Positions 32,389-44,235 of a stretch of DNA of 64,000 bases are shown here, piece after piece. Within the stretch, counting starts at the first letter, position 1. Each line of letters begins with the position of its first letter. Below the pieces are notes generated by a model. That model had not been told where the DNA came from. It was given only the letters and a program-made list of their open reading frames with translations, and ran no database searches. The translations under genes and the position numbers were made by a program. The stretch is from Okapia johnstoni (taxonomy: Eukaryota > Chordata > Mammalia > Artiodactyla > Giraffidae). Where the stretch lies: NCBI GenBank assembly GCA_024291935.2, contig CM044322.1:71229405-71293404 (forward strand). The letters run 5' to 3'.

Positions 32389-33805
32389 AGCTGGAGCAAT
32401 GCTGAACCACAGCCCCACTGTTCAGCCTCCTCCTGATCCATGATTGGAAGAATCTCTCCAGAACTCAGAGGCTCAGCAGAGCCCTTTTGAGGTACACTGT
32501 GTCTGGAACACAGTCTCGTTATTTTCCCAATGATGAACTCTAGCCCCAGAGAGAAGTGGCTTTGTCGGAGATCCCCCTAGACTGATGTTCCGGTCTAGGG
32601 GTGTGTGTGCTAAGCCCTGGGCCAAAGCACACGTGAGTTCCTTGTTCAGGAAGGTGGGAGAGGGTGGCTGAGTGTAGTCCTGCCCTCACCCCTCAGGGGC
32701 TTCTTCCTCCAGACTTGGGCCAGCCGCTCAGGTTACTAGGGCATCAGCCTTCCTCCCGGGGGCTGGTCCCCGAATGTGCTTCGTCACCTCCCCCGGGCAG
32801 AGAGGCAGCTCTCTGAAGGGAGGGGCTGCCTGCTGGCCCAGCTGCTCCTGCCCTCTGGCAGCGCGCAGGGCCTTGGGAGGCCGGGGGGCTTGGCCTGCTG
32901 CCCCCTGCAGCCCGCGCCCACTGGTGCCGCCTCTCCCCTCTGCCAGGCGTTGCGGCCTTCGCAGCCCTGCACACAGCACACCAGGGCCACGGGCCAGCCC
33001 CCTGGGCTGCCAACTCTGGGTACCGGTCTCCATGGCAACCCCACATTTGCTGTTCTGGTTCCTAATGACTTATTGGCATGTGTGGTAATTTGCAGAGCTT
33101 GGCAGGCAGAGCTAGGGGAGTTTGTGGGGGAGTGGAAGGGGGCTTGGCAGTGGGGAGGGGGTTCAGGTTTGGGATGGTAATCGAGGCATACTTTGCTTCC
33201 CAGCCCACCCTTCCTGTTCTCTGCTGATTAACACCTGCAGCAAAGGAGGTCCTTCAGGTCCAGGGCCTCCCCTCTCCGAGGAGCATCAGCTCTCTGCAGG
33301 CCCCTGAGATGCAGGTGGACAGACAGATGTGCAGCACAGCTGCTCACCTGTCAGGCAGTGGCGGGCAGGTGCGGGGTGACAGCCATGTTCATCCGAGCAG
33401 GTCAGACCACGTGTGTTTCCTGATACCTCCGGCGTGCTCCCTGGGCCCTGAGAACAAGGGTCCCTCTTGGACAGATAGTCTCTCCACCTTGTGGGGAGGG
33501 GACAGGGCTGGTTTATCCACAGGACAGGACTTTGCTGCGTCTTGGCCTCTCACATACTCAGAGAACCAAGCCAGGCAGTGCTAAGTGGGATGCCAGCTCG
33601 CATAGGCAGTGGGTGATCCAGCCAAGCAATCAAAGAGGGAGGAACGATCAAGAGCCTGACCCTCTGCACTTCTCTTTAGCAAAGCTTACCTAACCTTGAA
33701 ACCACTTCCCCAGGCAAGGCAGTGGGAAGCCTCGCCTGTGTGCCGCACAGTCTTCTCCCTTCTCTGCCACTGTCTTTGCTTCTGTCTTCATTCTGGTCTC
33801 TTTAG
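32389..33805. other. Unassigned sequence with a GC-rich core
   Basis: At 32,750-33,010 the DNA is GC-rich but poorer in CpG than the main island. It is followed by TTCCTAATGACTTATTGGCATGTGTGG (33,058 on), an AT-rich patch of the kind seen in enhancers. No exon is recognised. Confidence 0.45.
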
Positions 33806-34385
33806 GTGAGAGGTAGCTTGGTGTGTTGAAAAGAACACCCATCTTTAAAGTTGGATGCATCTGGGTTAGTGTCCCAGAGCCACTGTCTACCACTTCTATG
33901 ACTTTGGGCATATCTCATAACCTCTCTTTGAGCCTCAGTTTGCTTATCTGTAAAATGGGATTAACAGACCCATTTCACAGGGTTCTGGAAATGAAGTCAG
34001 CTCACACTTCAACAATTGGCATATAGTACTGCGCTGTGCTTAGTCGCTCAGTCATTTCCGACTCTTTGCGACCCCATAGACCGTAGCCCGCCAGGCTCCT
34101 CTGTCCAGGGGGATTCTCCAGGCAAGAATGCTGGAGTGGGTTGCCATGCCCTCCCTCAGGGGATCTTCCCAACCCAGGGATCAAACCCAGGTCTCCCACA
34201 TTGCAGGCGGATTCTTTACTGTCTGAGCCACCAGGGAAGCCCAACAATACTGGAGTGGGTAGCCTCTCCCTTCTCTAGGGGGATCTTCCCAACCCAGGAA
34301 TCGAACCGGGGTCTCCTGCATTGCAGGCAGATTCTTTACCAGCTGAGCTACCAGGGAAGCCCCTGGCACCAATAAATATCAAAGA
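33806..34385 (+). mobile_element. MIR SINE, interrupted near its 3' end
   Basis: Well-preserved forward MIR: GCATCTGGGTTAGTGTCCC, GAGCCTCAGTTTGCTTATCTGTAAAATGGG, CATTTCACAGGGTTCTGG. Its tail (TGGCACCAATAAATATC) resumes after the Bov-A2 at 34,364. Confidence 0.85.
34031..34363 (-). mobile_element. Bov-A2 SINE (dimeric)
   Basis: Two reversed units, each ending in a tRNA-like CTGAGC(C/T)ACCAGGGAAGCCC (about 34,242 and 34,363). The left edge is GTGCTTAGTCGCTCAGTC. Confidence 0.94.
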
Positions 34386-34499
34386 ATTTAAGAAGTAATC
34401 TTTTACCTACGTCAATGAATAGGAGCAATGGGATCAATAATTTAAACAATTCTGGTGGGCTTGGTAAAGTTTTCTTTTTTAAGTATTCGAAAATAGTCT

Positions 34500-34570
34500 T
34501 CGTTTATTCAGTCAGTCTTTACTGAGTACCTACTGTGTACAAAGTCCTGGGCCAGATGCTGGTCTTTGCT
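34500..34570 (-). mobile_element. L2 LINE tail fragment
   Basis: CGTTTATTCAGTCAGTCTTTACTGAGTACCTACTGTGTAC is the reversed L2 end. Confidence 0.6.
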
Positions 34571-35334
34571 AATATTATGATTAGGGTGTAGCTAAGTTGC
34601 CTGCGCAGTCCTTAAGCATTAGCATCGGACAGGAGGTGGAGGGGAGGCTGAGGAGGGCTGGTGGCAGAGAGAGGGAAGCCCAAGGTCAGCCACGTAGTGC
34701 TCTTCTGTGGATCTCGGAGAAGTGACTGGCCCCAGGAGAACGGTCTGCACTGGAAAGGCTCTTTCTGGGTCATGTGCCCTGAGATATTCTGCCTGACCCC
34801 TCGGAAATGGGAAGCCTGTTTTTAGAACTGGGAAGTCTATGAAGGAGCCAGGAGGAGGTCGCTCCTCCACTTTCATAAGCTGCTGCGGAGGCTTGAGGGG
34901 GCCACCCGCAACCCTCCAGGCACAGGACGGAAGAGGAGCAGACGCACCTGCCTGCCGCTCACCTGGGCAGCTGAGTTCAGCCCATTCAGCTCTTGGCTGG
35001 GAGGGAGGCGAGGGGAGCAGGAGGGAGCTGGGACTTGGCTTCTGGCTCTGCCAGCAGATGGGCTTCTGCCTGCAGCCGCAGTCTGTCTGTTCTTCCCTCG
35101 GCCTCCCCACAGCCCCTTCCGAGACAGAGCTGCTGAGACGGCTGGACCTGGAGAGTCCGGTCCATGCTTCCCCACCCTCTTGTTCACGGGATAGCTAGCA
35201 CACAGACGTGATGATGACGGCTCAGGAACTCTTGACTAGGAGGCTGAGGGGATCCATGTCTGAGCACACCTGTAACCCATCTGGGGCTCCCTAACGTGGA
35301 TTGGGGAGTGCTAGCTTAGCCAATTCCCCAACCT
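34571..35334. other. Unassigned sequence, no gene seen
   Basis: Minus-strand (34,619-35,110; 163 codons) and plus-strand (34,839-35,198; 119 codons) open frames overlap. Neither shows a domain or a good splice context. Confidence 0.45.
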
Positions 35335-35460
35335 ATTTTTATTGATGTGAAATCTGAGGCTTGGGGAGGGGGAAGGACCTGCCAAGGTCACATAGCATGT
35401 AAGTGTCATCAGGACTAGGTGTCCATTTCTTGACTTCTGACCCTGTGCTGTATCTGTTAC
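35335..35460 (-). mobile_element. MIR SINE fragment
   Basis: TGAAATCTGAGGCTTGGGGAGG, CCTGCCAAGGTCACATAGC and CTGACCCTGTGCTGTATCTG are the reversed MIR core and tRNA end. Confidence 0.7.
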
Positions 35461-35989
35461 CTCTTCTCAAGACTCTTTCCGCTTTCTTTTCTGACCTTCC
35501 ACTCTGGAGAATGTACTTAAGGTGCAAGGGAATGTAATTCCCCTAAGAGACTATTCTTCCCCAAATCTCATAAAATTAGGCTTCATCTCCACCTCCCCCT
35601 TGTCACCAACCACCCTCTTGTTTATAGAAGCCTTTGGCATCCTCCCTGGAGCAAGTCTGTCCATCATTCTGAGCTCAGTGACTCCATGGGCAGCGAGTTC
35701 CACCCCCAGGCGCATCAGCCCCTTTCCAGGCCTCCCCCTCAGCCATCCACTCCCAAGGTCACACACTGGCTCTTGCCCTTGCCTGGAGGTCACCTGTTGG
35801 AGCCCCCCACTCTCTGGCCACCACCTCCTAGCCCCCCAGCTTGTTATCTCAGACTCCCACACAGCCAGTTTTAACCTCGTTGAGACCTTTGGTTCATATG
35901 GATGTAGGTCTTTTGGGACCTGTGTTCTAGTCTTCGGTCCACTGGCACCTCTACTTTCTTGCCATCCGTGACTTCCCTCTGCCTACTCT
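35461..35989. other. C/T-rich sequence, possibly more of the L2 that follows
   Basis: The composition resembles the L2 coding region downstream, but I cannot align it. The 149-codon frame (35,522-35,971) is not supported as a gene. Confidence 0.35.
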
Positions 35990-37870
35990 TCTTCAAATCC
36001 AGAGAGATTCCATGTTCCTTCACTTTAAGAACTCTCCTGCCAGTATCCTAAATTCTCCTGACTTGCTGTCTTTTTATTGTCCCAGTCTGGCAAAGTCTCA
36101 GTTCTGGATTAACTACTCTATCTGCTTTCTGCCTGCATACAGTCAACAAACCTGCTAGAAAAAGACTCAAAATGAGGCAGATTGGGACCTGTAAAAATTC
36201 ACCATCACCAACCCAACTTATTCTTCAGAAGTGCCTGGTGTTCCTGCCACATTCCTATGGTTATCTCCCTCTCAACTCTCCAAGATGACTAGTTCACACC
36301 TTCCTTCCCAAAACTCTACCTACGCCCCCACTCTCAGCTTAAGACCTCACTGCCTACTTCACAGAGAAACAGAAGCCATCAGGAGAACACCCTCAACTCT
36401 TTTATCTAGCCCGTAAGCCCACCTGCCTCTGCCCTAGTTCTGCTCCTCCGGCCTGTCTGAACCAAGGACGGAGGTGGTGTTGCCACTGCGGCCCAGCTCT
36501 TCCTCCTCCTGTGCTGGACAGCCTGCCCTCTGGTCTCCTTAGGAACGTCCTTCCAGCCATGCTCATGCTTCTCCCATCTCCAACCACAACAAAAAACTTC
36601 CTCAAGCCCAGCGTTCTAGGGGCCATGCTGCTTGAGAGGACTGGTTTCACTGGCTCTCCATTTCTGTCCCTCCCACTCCTCCCTCAGCCCGCTCAGCCTG
36701 GCCTCCGCCTCCTCTGTGAAACAGCTTTCCATGGCACTAAGCGCAGGCAACGTTTTTTAGTTCTCAGAACCATTTTTCACTCCTTTCTGACACTTCTTTT
36801 CCCTTGGCTTCTCTGACCCCCTATTCCTGGCTTTTCCGGTTATTCAAGGTCTTCTTTGCTGACTCATCCTTCCCTTCTCTGTCTGGCTCAAGGTATTTTC
36901 TGACTGAGAAGCTGTCCCTAGGCAATTTTATGACAGGCTTCTACTATCAGCCCTGTGCAGGTGGGTGTAGCCTGTATGTTTTCCTCTGAGTTCCATATCC
37001 CTGTGTCCACCTGCCTAGTTGACTAAATTGGATGTCTCTAGAAACCTCAGACATGGCATATCTAAAGACAGAGTCATGGTCCTCCTAAATCTCCACTGCT
37101 TTTCAGCTTCCCTGCCTGGTCCCCCTCCAGCGTTGCCTGGTTTTTGAATGGCACCACCTCAAGCCAGTTTTGTCCTGGGTGTTGTCAACTCTTCCCTTTA
37201 CCCCTTTATGGATGGACTTGTTAAGTCCATCCACAGGTCCTGTCCACTCTCTGGAACAGCGCCCATGTCCCCCCACCCCCCATCTTCACACTCCCCTTCT
37301 TACTGCCTTCACCTCTCACCTAGGACACTGTAATTCGCTTCTAATTCGAGGGTCTACATCTGCCCTTGCCAACCCAGCCTCCAAATAGCTGCTAGAATGG
37401 TCTTTTAAGGATGCAGATCTGATCTGGCCCCAGTCTTTCCATACTCCCAGAACTCCTCAGTGATTCCCAATGCCCCTACCACCCTCATGCTCTACCCTCT
37501 GCACACTGCCTTCTTTCCATTCTTTGCTAAAGTCTTTGCCTCATGGTTTTCACACATGCTGTACCCTGGCCTTTACTCACTCTTCCCTTTCCATACTTCT
37601 CCCTCAATTCTAGTTAGCTTTCAGATCTCAACTCAAGTAACCTTTCTTTAAAAAAGCTTCCCCAGGGTCCCTCCAGAATTTTTTCAGGTCCCTGTTGAAC
37701 TCATAATGCCCTGTATGCTTGGGTGCTTGCTGGACAAATGTCTGTCTCTGCCACTGGACTGGGACCCCGTGAGGGCAGACACACTGGCTGTTAAGCTCAC
37801 TTTTGTAACACAGATTAGGTATACAAAAATTATTTGGGGAGTGAATTAGTTAGTGAAAGATCTTTAAATA
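35990..37870 (+). mobile_element. Long L2 (CR1-clade) LINE fragment
   Basis: The right half follows forward L2: ATGGCACCACCTCAAGCCAGTTTTG, ATAGCTGCTAGAATGGTCTTTTAAGG, AACTCCTCAGTGATTCCCAATG, CAGATCTCAACTCAAGTAACC, GGGACCCCGTGAGGGCAGACAC. The left half is C/T-rich RT-like remnant sequence (CTTCTTTTCCCTTGGCTTCTCTG, CTTCTTTGCTGACTCATCC). If it is continuous, it is unusually long for an L2 relic. The left border is uncertain. Confidence 0.65.
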
Positions 37871-38129
37871 CAAAAAGGATCTCATGAGAAAAGGTGGAGG
37901 GAAAAGCCAACACCAAGCACAGAATTGGTAGACCAGATGACCGCTGCCTTTCCTGTGTTCTACTGTAAAAGGAAGCAGGGTTGATGTTCCTGTCTCCTTT
38001 CCCTTCACTGTCCTACCCCAGCTAAAGACCTTGCCTAGCTTCAAAGAAGATTTACTCTGATGTTCCAGCCAGAGGTGTAGACTCCTCTTCACGAATAGTT
38101 CTTTCAGGAACAATAGCAATCATCTTCTG

Positions 38130-38385
38130 CATCTGAACAGTTGTTTGCAACCTACAAGGCTCTTTCACATATATCATCATGGTGTTTTTTAAAGTCCTTT
38201 GAGCCACCCCTATGAGGAAGCTGGGATATGTATTATGATCACTTGTTTCACAGCAGAGGAAACTACTGCTCAGAAAGGTTTAGTGGCTTACTTGCAGCCA
38301 TGGGGCTGGTCAACGAAGAGTTAAGCACAAACCTAGTGCTGTGGCCCCACTTCTGTGCTCTCTGCACTGCTCCACTCTTGCTTGT
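38130..38385 (-). mobile_element. MIR-type SINE
   Basis: Reversed MIR/MIR3-like: TCACATATATCATCATGG, CCCTATGAGGAAGCTGGGATATG, CAGCAGAGGAAACTACTGCTCAGAAAGG, GTGGCTTACTTGCAGCC. Confidence 0.68.
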
Positions 38386-38874
38386 ATTATAAAAAGAGAC
38401 TGCTGCAAGTTCTGGGTTATCAATAGTAGCGGAAGGAGTGGTACCAAAGAAAAACAAACAGACCTGCATGGGTTGGGAAGGAGGAGGTAGGCTGGAATGT
38501 GACGTGCAATCTGGTTTGTGTAGCTCTACCTCCTGCCCGGTTCAGGGCGATCCCAGTGGGATCCCAGTGGGATCTGAGAGCCTGCACGGGCCTCTCACCT
38601 TTCCCAGGCGCTTAGGGTCCCTCCTTCAGCATAGGACAGCAGGACCGACTCGGCTCTGGGGACCCCAGGAGCAGAGTGCCCGGGGAATCCAGAGGAAAGG
38701 ACAAGGTGGTTGGGGCAGGGCGCGGGACAGCAGCACCTACACCCCCGCTCCGGAGGGAGGGTTCTGGGCTCTTGGGGCATCTGTGGCTTCCTGCTTGGCC
38801 CCTGCCTGCTTTGCAGCCTCTCTGCCTACCACTCTCTGCCTCCTAAATGCCTGAGTAAGACCAACCACCTCTCA
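38386..38874. other. Unassigned sequence
   Basis: It includes a short GATCCCAGTGG duplication (about 38,549-38,570). Open frames to 138 codons are unsupported. Confidence 0.4.
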
Positions 38875-39160
38875 GACTTCTCTGCCCCTCCACACCTTAA
38901 GCTTTGCTCTGCTTTTCCCCCTGCCTGGGTGCCTTTCGTGCACACTCACCTGGTCGACTTTCACTGTGCTTCAGCACTCAGCTCTGGTGACATCTTTCCC
39001 AGGAAAGCTTCCCCGAGGCCTGGAGACCTCTTCCCTTGTACTGAGCGCACTCAGCATGCCATATTGAAAAATCTCTTTTCCGTGTCTTCCTATCTCGTTG
39101 GATTGGAAGCTCCTTGATAACAGAGGTCTCTGTGACCTATTGATGGTGCTCTGAGCAGCT
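38875..39160 (+). mobile_element. L2 LINE 3' region
   Basis: Forward L2 order: CTGCCTGGGTGCCTTTCGTG, GACATCTTTCCCAGGAAAGCTTCC, GATTGGAAGCTCCTTGATAACAGAGG. Confidence 0.75.
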
Positions 39161-39174
39161 GGCAGGAAGTAGTA

Positions 39175-39875
39175 ACAACAGGGAATGAAGACTTGCCATG
39201 TTCTAGATGCTATGTGAAGTGCTCTGTATTAATTCATTGAACCTTAAAAATAACCTTATCCTGTAGGTACTATATACCCTATTTTTAGAAAAACATTTTG
39301 TCTTGAAATAAGTAGATTCACTGGAAGTGCAAAGAAGTGTACCAGGAATTCCTGAGTATGCTTCATCCAGCCTCCCCCAATATTAACATCTTACGTAGCT
39401 ATACTTCAATATCAAAACCAGGAGACCGACACTGATGAAATTCACAGAGTTTATCCAAATTTCATTTGTGTATGTAGCTTTGTGTAACCACCACCACAAT
39501 CAAGATACTTAACTGGACGGTCACAGGGCTCCCTGCTGCTACCTTCATAGCTACACACCCCCATCCCTAACGTCTGGCAACCTCTAATATGTCCCCCATC
39601 TCTAAGGTAGTGTTATTTCACATATTATATAAATGGGATCATACAGTCTATATCTTTTGCCATTGGCTTCTTTCCCAGCAGCACAGTTCCCTTGAGGTTC
39701 AGTCAGGTTGTTCCCTATATCAGTGGTTGGCTCCTCTTTGTTGCTGAGTGGTGTTCCCTGATAGGGACGTGCTACAGTTTAACTACTCACCCACTGATGT
39801 ATATTTGCGTTACTCCATTTTCAGGTGAGAAAACACTTGCCTAGGGTCACATAACTAGTAGCTGGCATTTAATAA
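39175..39875 (-). mobile_element. MIR SINE, split by an old L1
   Basis: Reversed MIR (GCCATGTTCTAGATGCTATGTGAAGTG..TGTAGGTACTATATACCC) stops at about 39,290. It resumes at 39,816 with CCATTTTCAGGTGAGAAAACAC and GGGTCACATAACTAGTAGC. Confidence 0.75.
39292..39815 (-). mobile_element. Old L1 (L1M type) 3' end
   Basis: Reversed L1: TATTAACATCTTACGTAGC, GTGTAACCACCACCACAATC, CATCCCTAACGTCTGGCAACC, AAATGGGATCATACAGTC, TTTGTTGCTGAGTGGTGTTCC. It lies inside the MIR. Confidence 0.82.
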
Positions 39876-39939
39876 GGGTTTAGTAATAGGCACCTAGTAG
39901 ATGTCTCTTGTACTAAGCTCAGCTGAGGGTACTTTGTGC

Positions 39940-40015
39940 TCTTCTGTTAGTTCCCAGCCTGGTGTCTTACACACAGTAGGTGTTCAGTAATGTTTGCCAT
40001 GAGGATGTGGATGCA
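39940..40015 (+). mobile_element. L2 LINE 3' tail
   Basis: CCCAGCCTGGTGTCTTACACACAGTAGGTGTTCAGTAATG is the forward L2 end. Confidence 0.6.
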
Positions 40016-40079
40016 ATTGCATCTGTGTTTACATAGGTAGCAGTAATGTCTAACTTATCCCCGTGCCTACACATTTGCG

Positions 40080-40275
40080 AGAGAGACATTTGATAGCTTA
40101 CATAACTGTACTTTCAGTTTTACTTGGAATATCAGAAAAGGAAAATTGGGGCAGTAAATATGATCACATACAGGGCTGGCATTTTATTGCCTAAAATGCC
40201 CAAAGCTGTTGGTTCCAAATTAATATATGCCATATTTGCATGGTATTTTGCTTCTAATTTGCAGGTGGCTCATTT
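40080..40275. promoter_or_regulatory. Candidate conserved noncoding element
   Basis: This AT-rich stretch is free of recognised repeats and contrasts with its GC-rich flanks. It has TATTTGCATGG (octamer-like) and TTCCAAATTAATATATGCC. Conservation is guessed from composition only. Confidence 0.25.
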
Positions 40276-43200
40276 TAGCACAGTGGAGAGAGGCCTGTCC
40301 AGCTCCTGCTTGTCACCCCCGCCCTCTCAGCTGCTCTAGGCAGGCTGTGCTGGTGAAGGCTGCACAGACCATGGTTGGGTCCTGAAAGTACCCACCCTGA
40401 GCCAAGAAGGCCACCATCGAAGGGGACGGAAGTTATTATCCCTCAGCAGGGGCGTCTGGAGGTTTAATTAAGGAGGATTTGTGGAGCGGTTGGAATCCTC
40501 AACCTCAGGTGTGGCGCCAAAGTCCATTAAGTGACTATCAGGGCCCCATAGGTGGACCTGTCTCCATCTGGGTGCGGTACCCAAGGGATGGACTCACTCA
40601 AGCCCCTGTGCCATCCCTCTGTTGGGAGAGGAGAGGTAGCAAAAGAGCCAGTCCCAGCCTCCAGGATCAGTCAAGGCCTTACCAAGGGCACGTGTCAGAG
40701 AGTCAGATGACAAAGGCCAGCCCTACCCTCAAGGAACTGCTGATGGTGTTGAGCCAGCCTCACAGCAACGACTTAAACACCGAACTAAATGGTTTAGGCC
40801 CCACACCAGTGACAGCTGGTGGAAAAGAGAGGCTGTTAACTGGAGAAATTGTCCTAGAAGAGGTGCGGCCCGGTGGGTGCTGCCTCTCGGTGGTAGCTCT
40901 TCCTTGACTCGGAGGCTCAGGGAGGAAACACTAGAGAAGAGCAAGTGTGGGTCCGCTGTGAAGTTCAGAGTCAGACCAAGACTGCAGAGTCATTGGGGCC
41001 TTTCTGCAGGCCACTTGGGACTATGTCCTCAGACCCCCGGGAAAGCGTGACCACTCTCTTTGGTCAGGGCTTCTTCAAAGGAGCAGTTGGCTTGTCTCCC
41101 TCAAGAGCGTGGAGTGATGGGTGGAGAGGCAGAGTGGATGTTGGGAGGATGGCTCGTTAGGAGGCTCCGCGGACAGTGGAGTAGAGGGCGTGGCGTGTCT
41201 GGTTTGGGGCTAGTGTTCTAAGGACTTGGGTTGGAGTTTGGTAGCTTAGGGACTGAGTGGAGAGAAAAGATTACAGTGCTTGGTGGTCACCTGGGTGGTG
41301 CTGCCAGCGTGAAGGCGGGGGCGGGGAGGGGGGACCAGGGAGGGGCCAAGGAGGGCGGGGATGAGCCTGCAGGAGGCCGGTCCTAGACCGGAGGTGAGGT
41401 GGGGCGGGGCGGGGGTGGAGGTGAGAACCGGGAGCACGGAAGGCAGGGAGAGGGTTCCCCAGAGAAAGGGCTCCTCGCTGTGTGGATGATTCCGTCAGGG
41501 GCTCCCGGAGGCTGAAAGCAAAGAAAATGCTGCCAGGTTGAGAAGGATGCTGAGACTGGAAAGCAGCTCACAGGGCACTTTCTAAGCCTCTATTTAGGAG
41601 GAAGAGCAGACCAAAATGGCATTTTTATTGTTGGTTTTAAAGGTGGAGAGAGGTTAGTGAAGGACTGAATTTCCTGGAGATAGGAAGGGATGAGGTTGGT
41701 GTTTAAAAAGAGAAAACCTCTCTCCTTTAGACGAAGAAGGAAGAGAAGACGGGCTGCTGGTCGAGGCGGGGACAGAGGCCCAGCGCTGGGGGGCACAGGA
41801 GGTCGTACCCAGCCCGTCAGTCCCATGGGTTGGCAGGGTCTCTTGTCAGGAGACAGGGAGCGGTTAGGGAGAAGCAGGTCCGGGAAAGGGCGCTCAGAGT
41901 GTGCCAGGGTGGCAGTGAGTGGGCCCAGGGAGGCTGTCAGTGCAGGTCTGTTATGTGGCCGGTCTGTTGGCTGCTCTGCCTTCTTCCTGCAGTGCTTTGG
42001 GAGGAGAGGAATGAGGCGGGGTAGGGAAAATTGCTAATCTTTTCACTGAGGCTGGGTAGCATTGACACCAGTATCTTTACCTTACTTCCTGGGGTCTGGG
42101 CTCCTAGACTTTTCCAGAGACTTTCCCAGCCTGGCCTTCTTCTGCGAACAGCCCCGCCAGGTGGTCCATCCATCTGGCCTTGCCATCTGAGGAGTCTTCC
42201 ACCTCTCAAAGGCTGAGGTCATTTCTTCTTGTCCTGACTTATCAGTGGATCTGGTTCTAAAAGAGTCCCATTTGCCCTCACTGGTCTCTGGGCCCTGTTT
42301 TCATTTTTCTCCCCTCCTTGGTCTTGCAACGGCAGCTAAGTAGCCTGGGAGAGGGTCAGGCGGGGAAGATGAATGCCGGCCTGTGGGGGCTGCATCCTGC
42401 CTCTCTGTTAGGGAGTTGATGGAAGATGGAAGCAAAGAATGGATAATCCAAGGAAATACCAACAGACCCAGCAAGCACCCTGTAGGATAATCCAAACAGC
42501 ATTTCCACTTGTGGTCGGAGAGTGCGGTGATGACGCAAGTGCACTGACTTGCTGGTCTGATTAGGTCTGACTTGGAGAGCACTGGTCGCCTTGCCTAGTG
42601 GAGAGGCAGCAGTGAGCAGACAAGGATTGCTGGGGAGAAGCCATCCAGTGAATAATCCCCAAGTGCACGCAAAAGCAGGATGGAGGGTCCGTGAAGGCCG
42701 CCTCCCGGACGGCCATCAGAGCAGTCCAGATCCTGCAGGGCACCCCAGGACACAGTACTCCACACATGTTGTGTGTTGACCCCCAGTGGCCAGGTTAACT
42801 AGGGAGAATGCCTACACTTTACTCTCTCCCTCGAGATAGGAACAAAGAAAAAAGGAAAAAAAAAAAAAGCAAACAGATTTTTCCCGAGCTTAACCCTAAC
42901 CCCCCTCATTGCACTTTCCTCCCTGACCCTGACCCCAGACCTTGGAGATGTCATGTTTGGTCACCATCCTTCAAGCTCTAGTGCTTCTGGAGGCCCAGGA
43001 CCCAGTGCTGTGCCACCAGAGGACCCAGGCCTGTTCCCCTGCCCATCACAGCTCCTGGGGACACACATTTGCTGTGTGCAGATTGCCAGAGTCCAGGCAC
43101 ACTCCAGATGAAATTGGCCAATTTTAGCTACAAATGAAAAGACAAATGAGATGGAAATTGCACAGAACAAGCCTACTCCTCATCAGTAGGTATCAGTCCT

Positions 43201-44099
43201 GACACAAGGAACTGTGCAGCCTGTTCAGGCCCTTCCCTTCTGCTGAGGTCCGCAGGGCTCTCCTGTGCTGAGAACACCAGCTCCTTCGCTCCCAGTCCAG
43301 CAGAGGGGCGGTCTGAGAGGCTTCAAGAGGAAGCCAGCCAGGGTGTGAGTGTGTGTGAGATGGTGGTGGGGTGGGGGGTACAGGTAGGGGAAACAAAGCA
43401 GATACCGAAATAGCACCATGCAGAAAGAAGAGTTCATTATTCCAAAAAGGAAAAAAAAAATTTTTTTTGAACATCTGTGTGCCCAGCCCCGTGCTAAGTG
43501 TTCACACTGTAAAGGTAGAGAGCCCTATGGGGCTCTCAGCCTAGGGGACATAAAGAGAGAAAGCGAGATGATGGGTCAGAGACAGCAAGTGCAAGAGGAC
43601 ATGTCTGGCAAAGGGAGGAGACACTGGAAGGAAGCAGCAGGGATGGACAGGAGAGCGGGGGTCAGTTCACACAGCGGGGGCAGAGCAGTCCGAGCTCCAC
43701 AGCCAGCCAAGGCTGTTTCAAGACCCGGGATGTCCTGGAGCCTTAGGTACAAAGCAGGGAGGGAGGACTGGGAGGAGGCCTGCCCCCCTGGACCAGGAAG
43801 GGGCCGCCAGGAGGAGAGCTTACCAGTGGCTTTACAGACAGCAGCTAATTGGTTCCAGGTGAAGTGTCAAGGAGTAGGGGTGACAAGGGAGAAAGCACAC
43901 CAATCTAGTGGATGAGGAAGACTAACAAGCAAAATGTCTGAAGGATAGTTTACTTGCTCTTTGTGAAGAGGAGTCAAAGACCCAGGAGTTCTCAATCCCT
44001 GGATTGAGGGACCTTACACATTTTCTGAGCTGAGGGAGTTGCAGAGAGGCGGGGAATGCAAGTTTTTTTCTTATGAATGTAAGCTAAATATAGCTTTTG
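40276..44099. other. Repeat-poor unassigned sequence
   Basis: Nearly 4 kb with no clear transposon. It contains a GC-rich patch (41,300-41,430: GGCGGGGGCGGGGAGG), an A-rich tract (42,840-42,870), an A/T tract (43,448-43,470) and a possible reversed L2 tail at about 43,470-43,550. Open frames up to 165 codons (43,418-43,915) have no recognisable domain. Confidence 0.5.
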
Positions 44100-44235
44100 T
44101 AATAATAATAACAGTAGCAGACACTTGTAAAGCACTTACCAGGAGCCAGGCTGTTGTAAGCACTTAACCGTATTAGTTCATTCGCATAGTAAGTGTGCTG
44201 GGGTCTGGGGTTCAAAGCCAGACACGTGTAACTTA
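44100..44235 (-). mobile_element. MIR SINE
   Basis: GTAGCAGACACTTGTAAAGCACTTACC, GGCTGTTGTAAGCACTTAACCG and TTAGTTCATTCGCATAG are reversed MIR. The core is partly deleted. Confidence 0.68.

Noticed and set aside
42888..42905. Telomere-like TTAACCCTAACCCCC
   Set aside because: Only about two imperfect units, no array.
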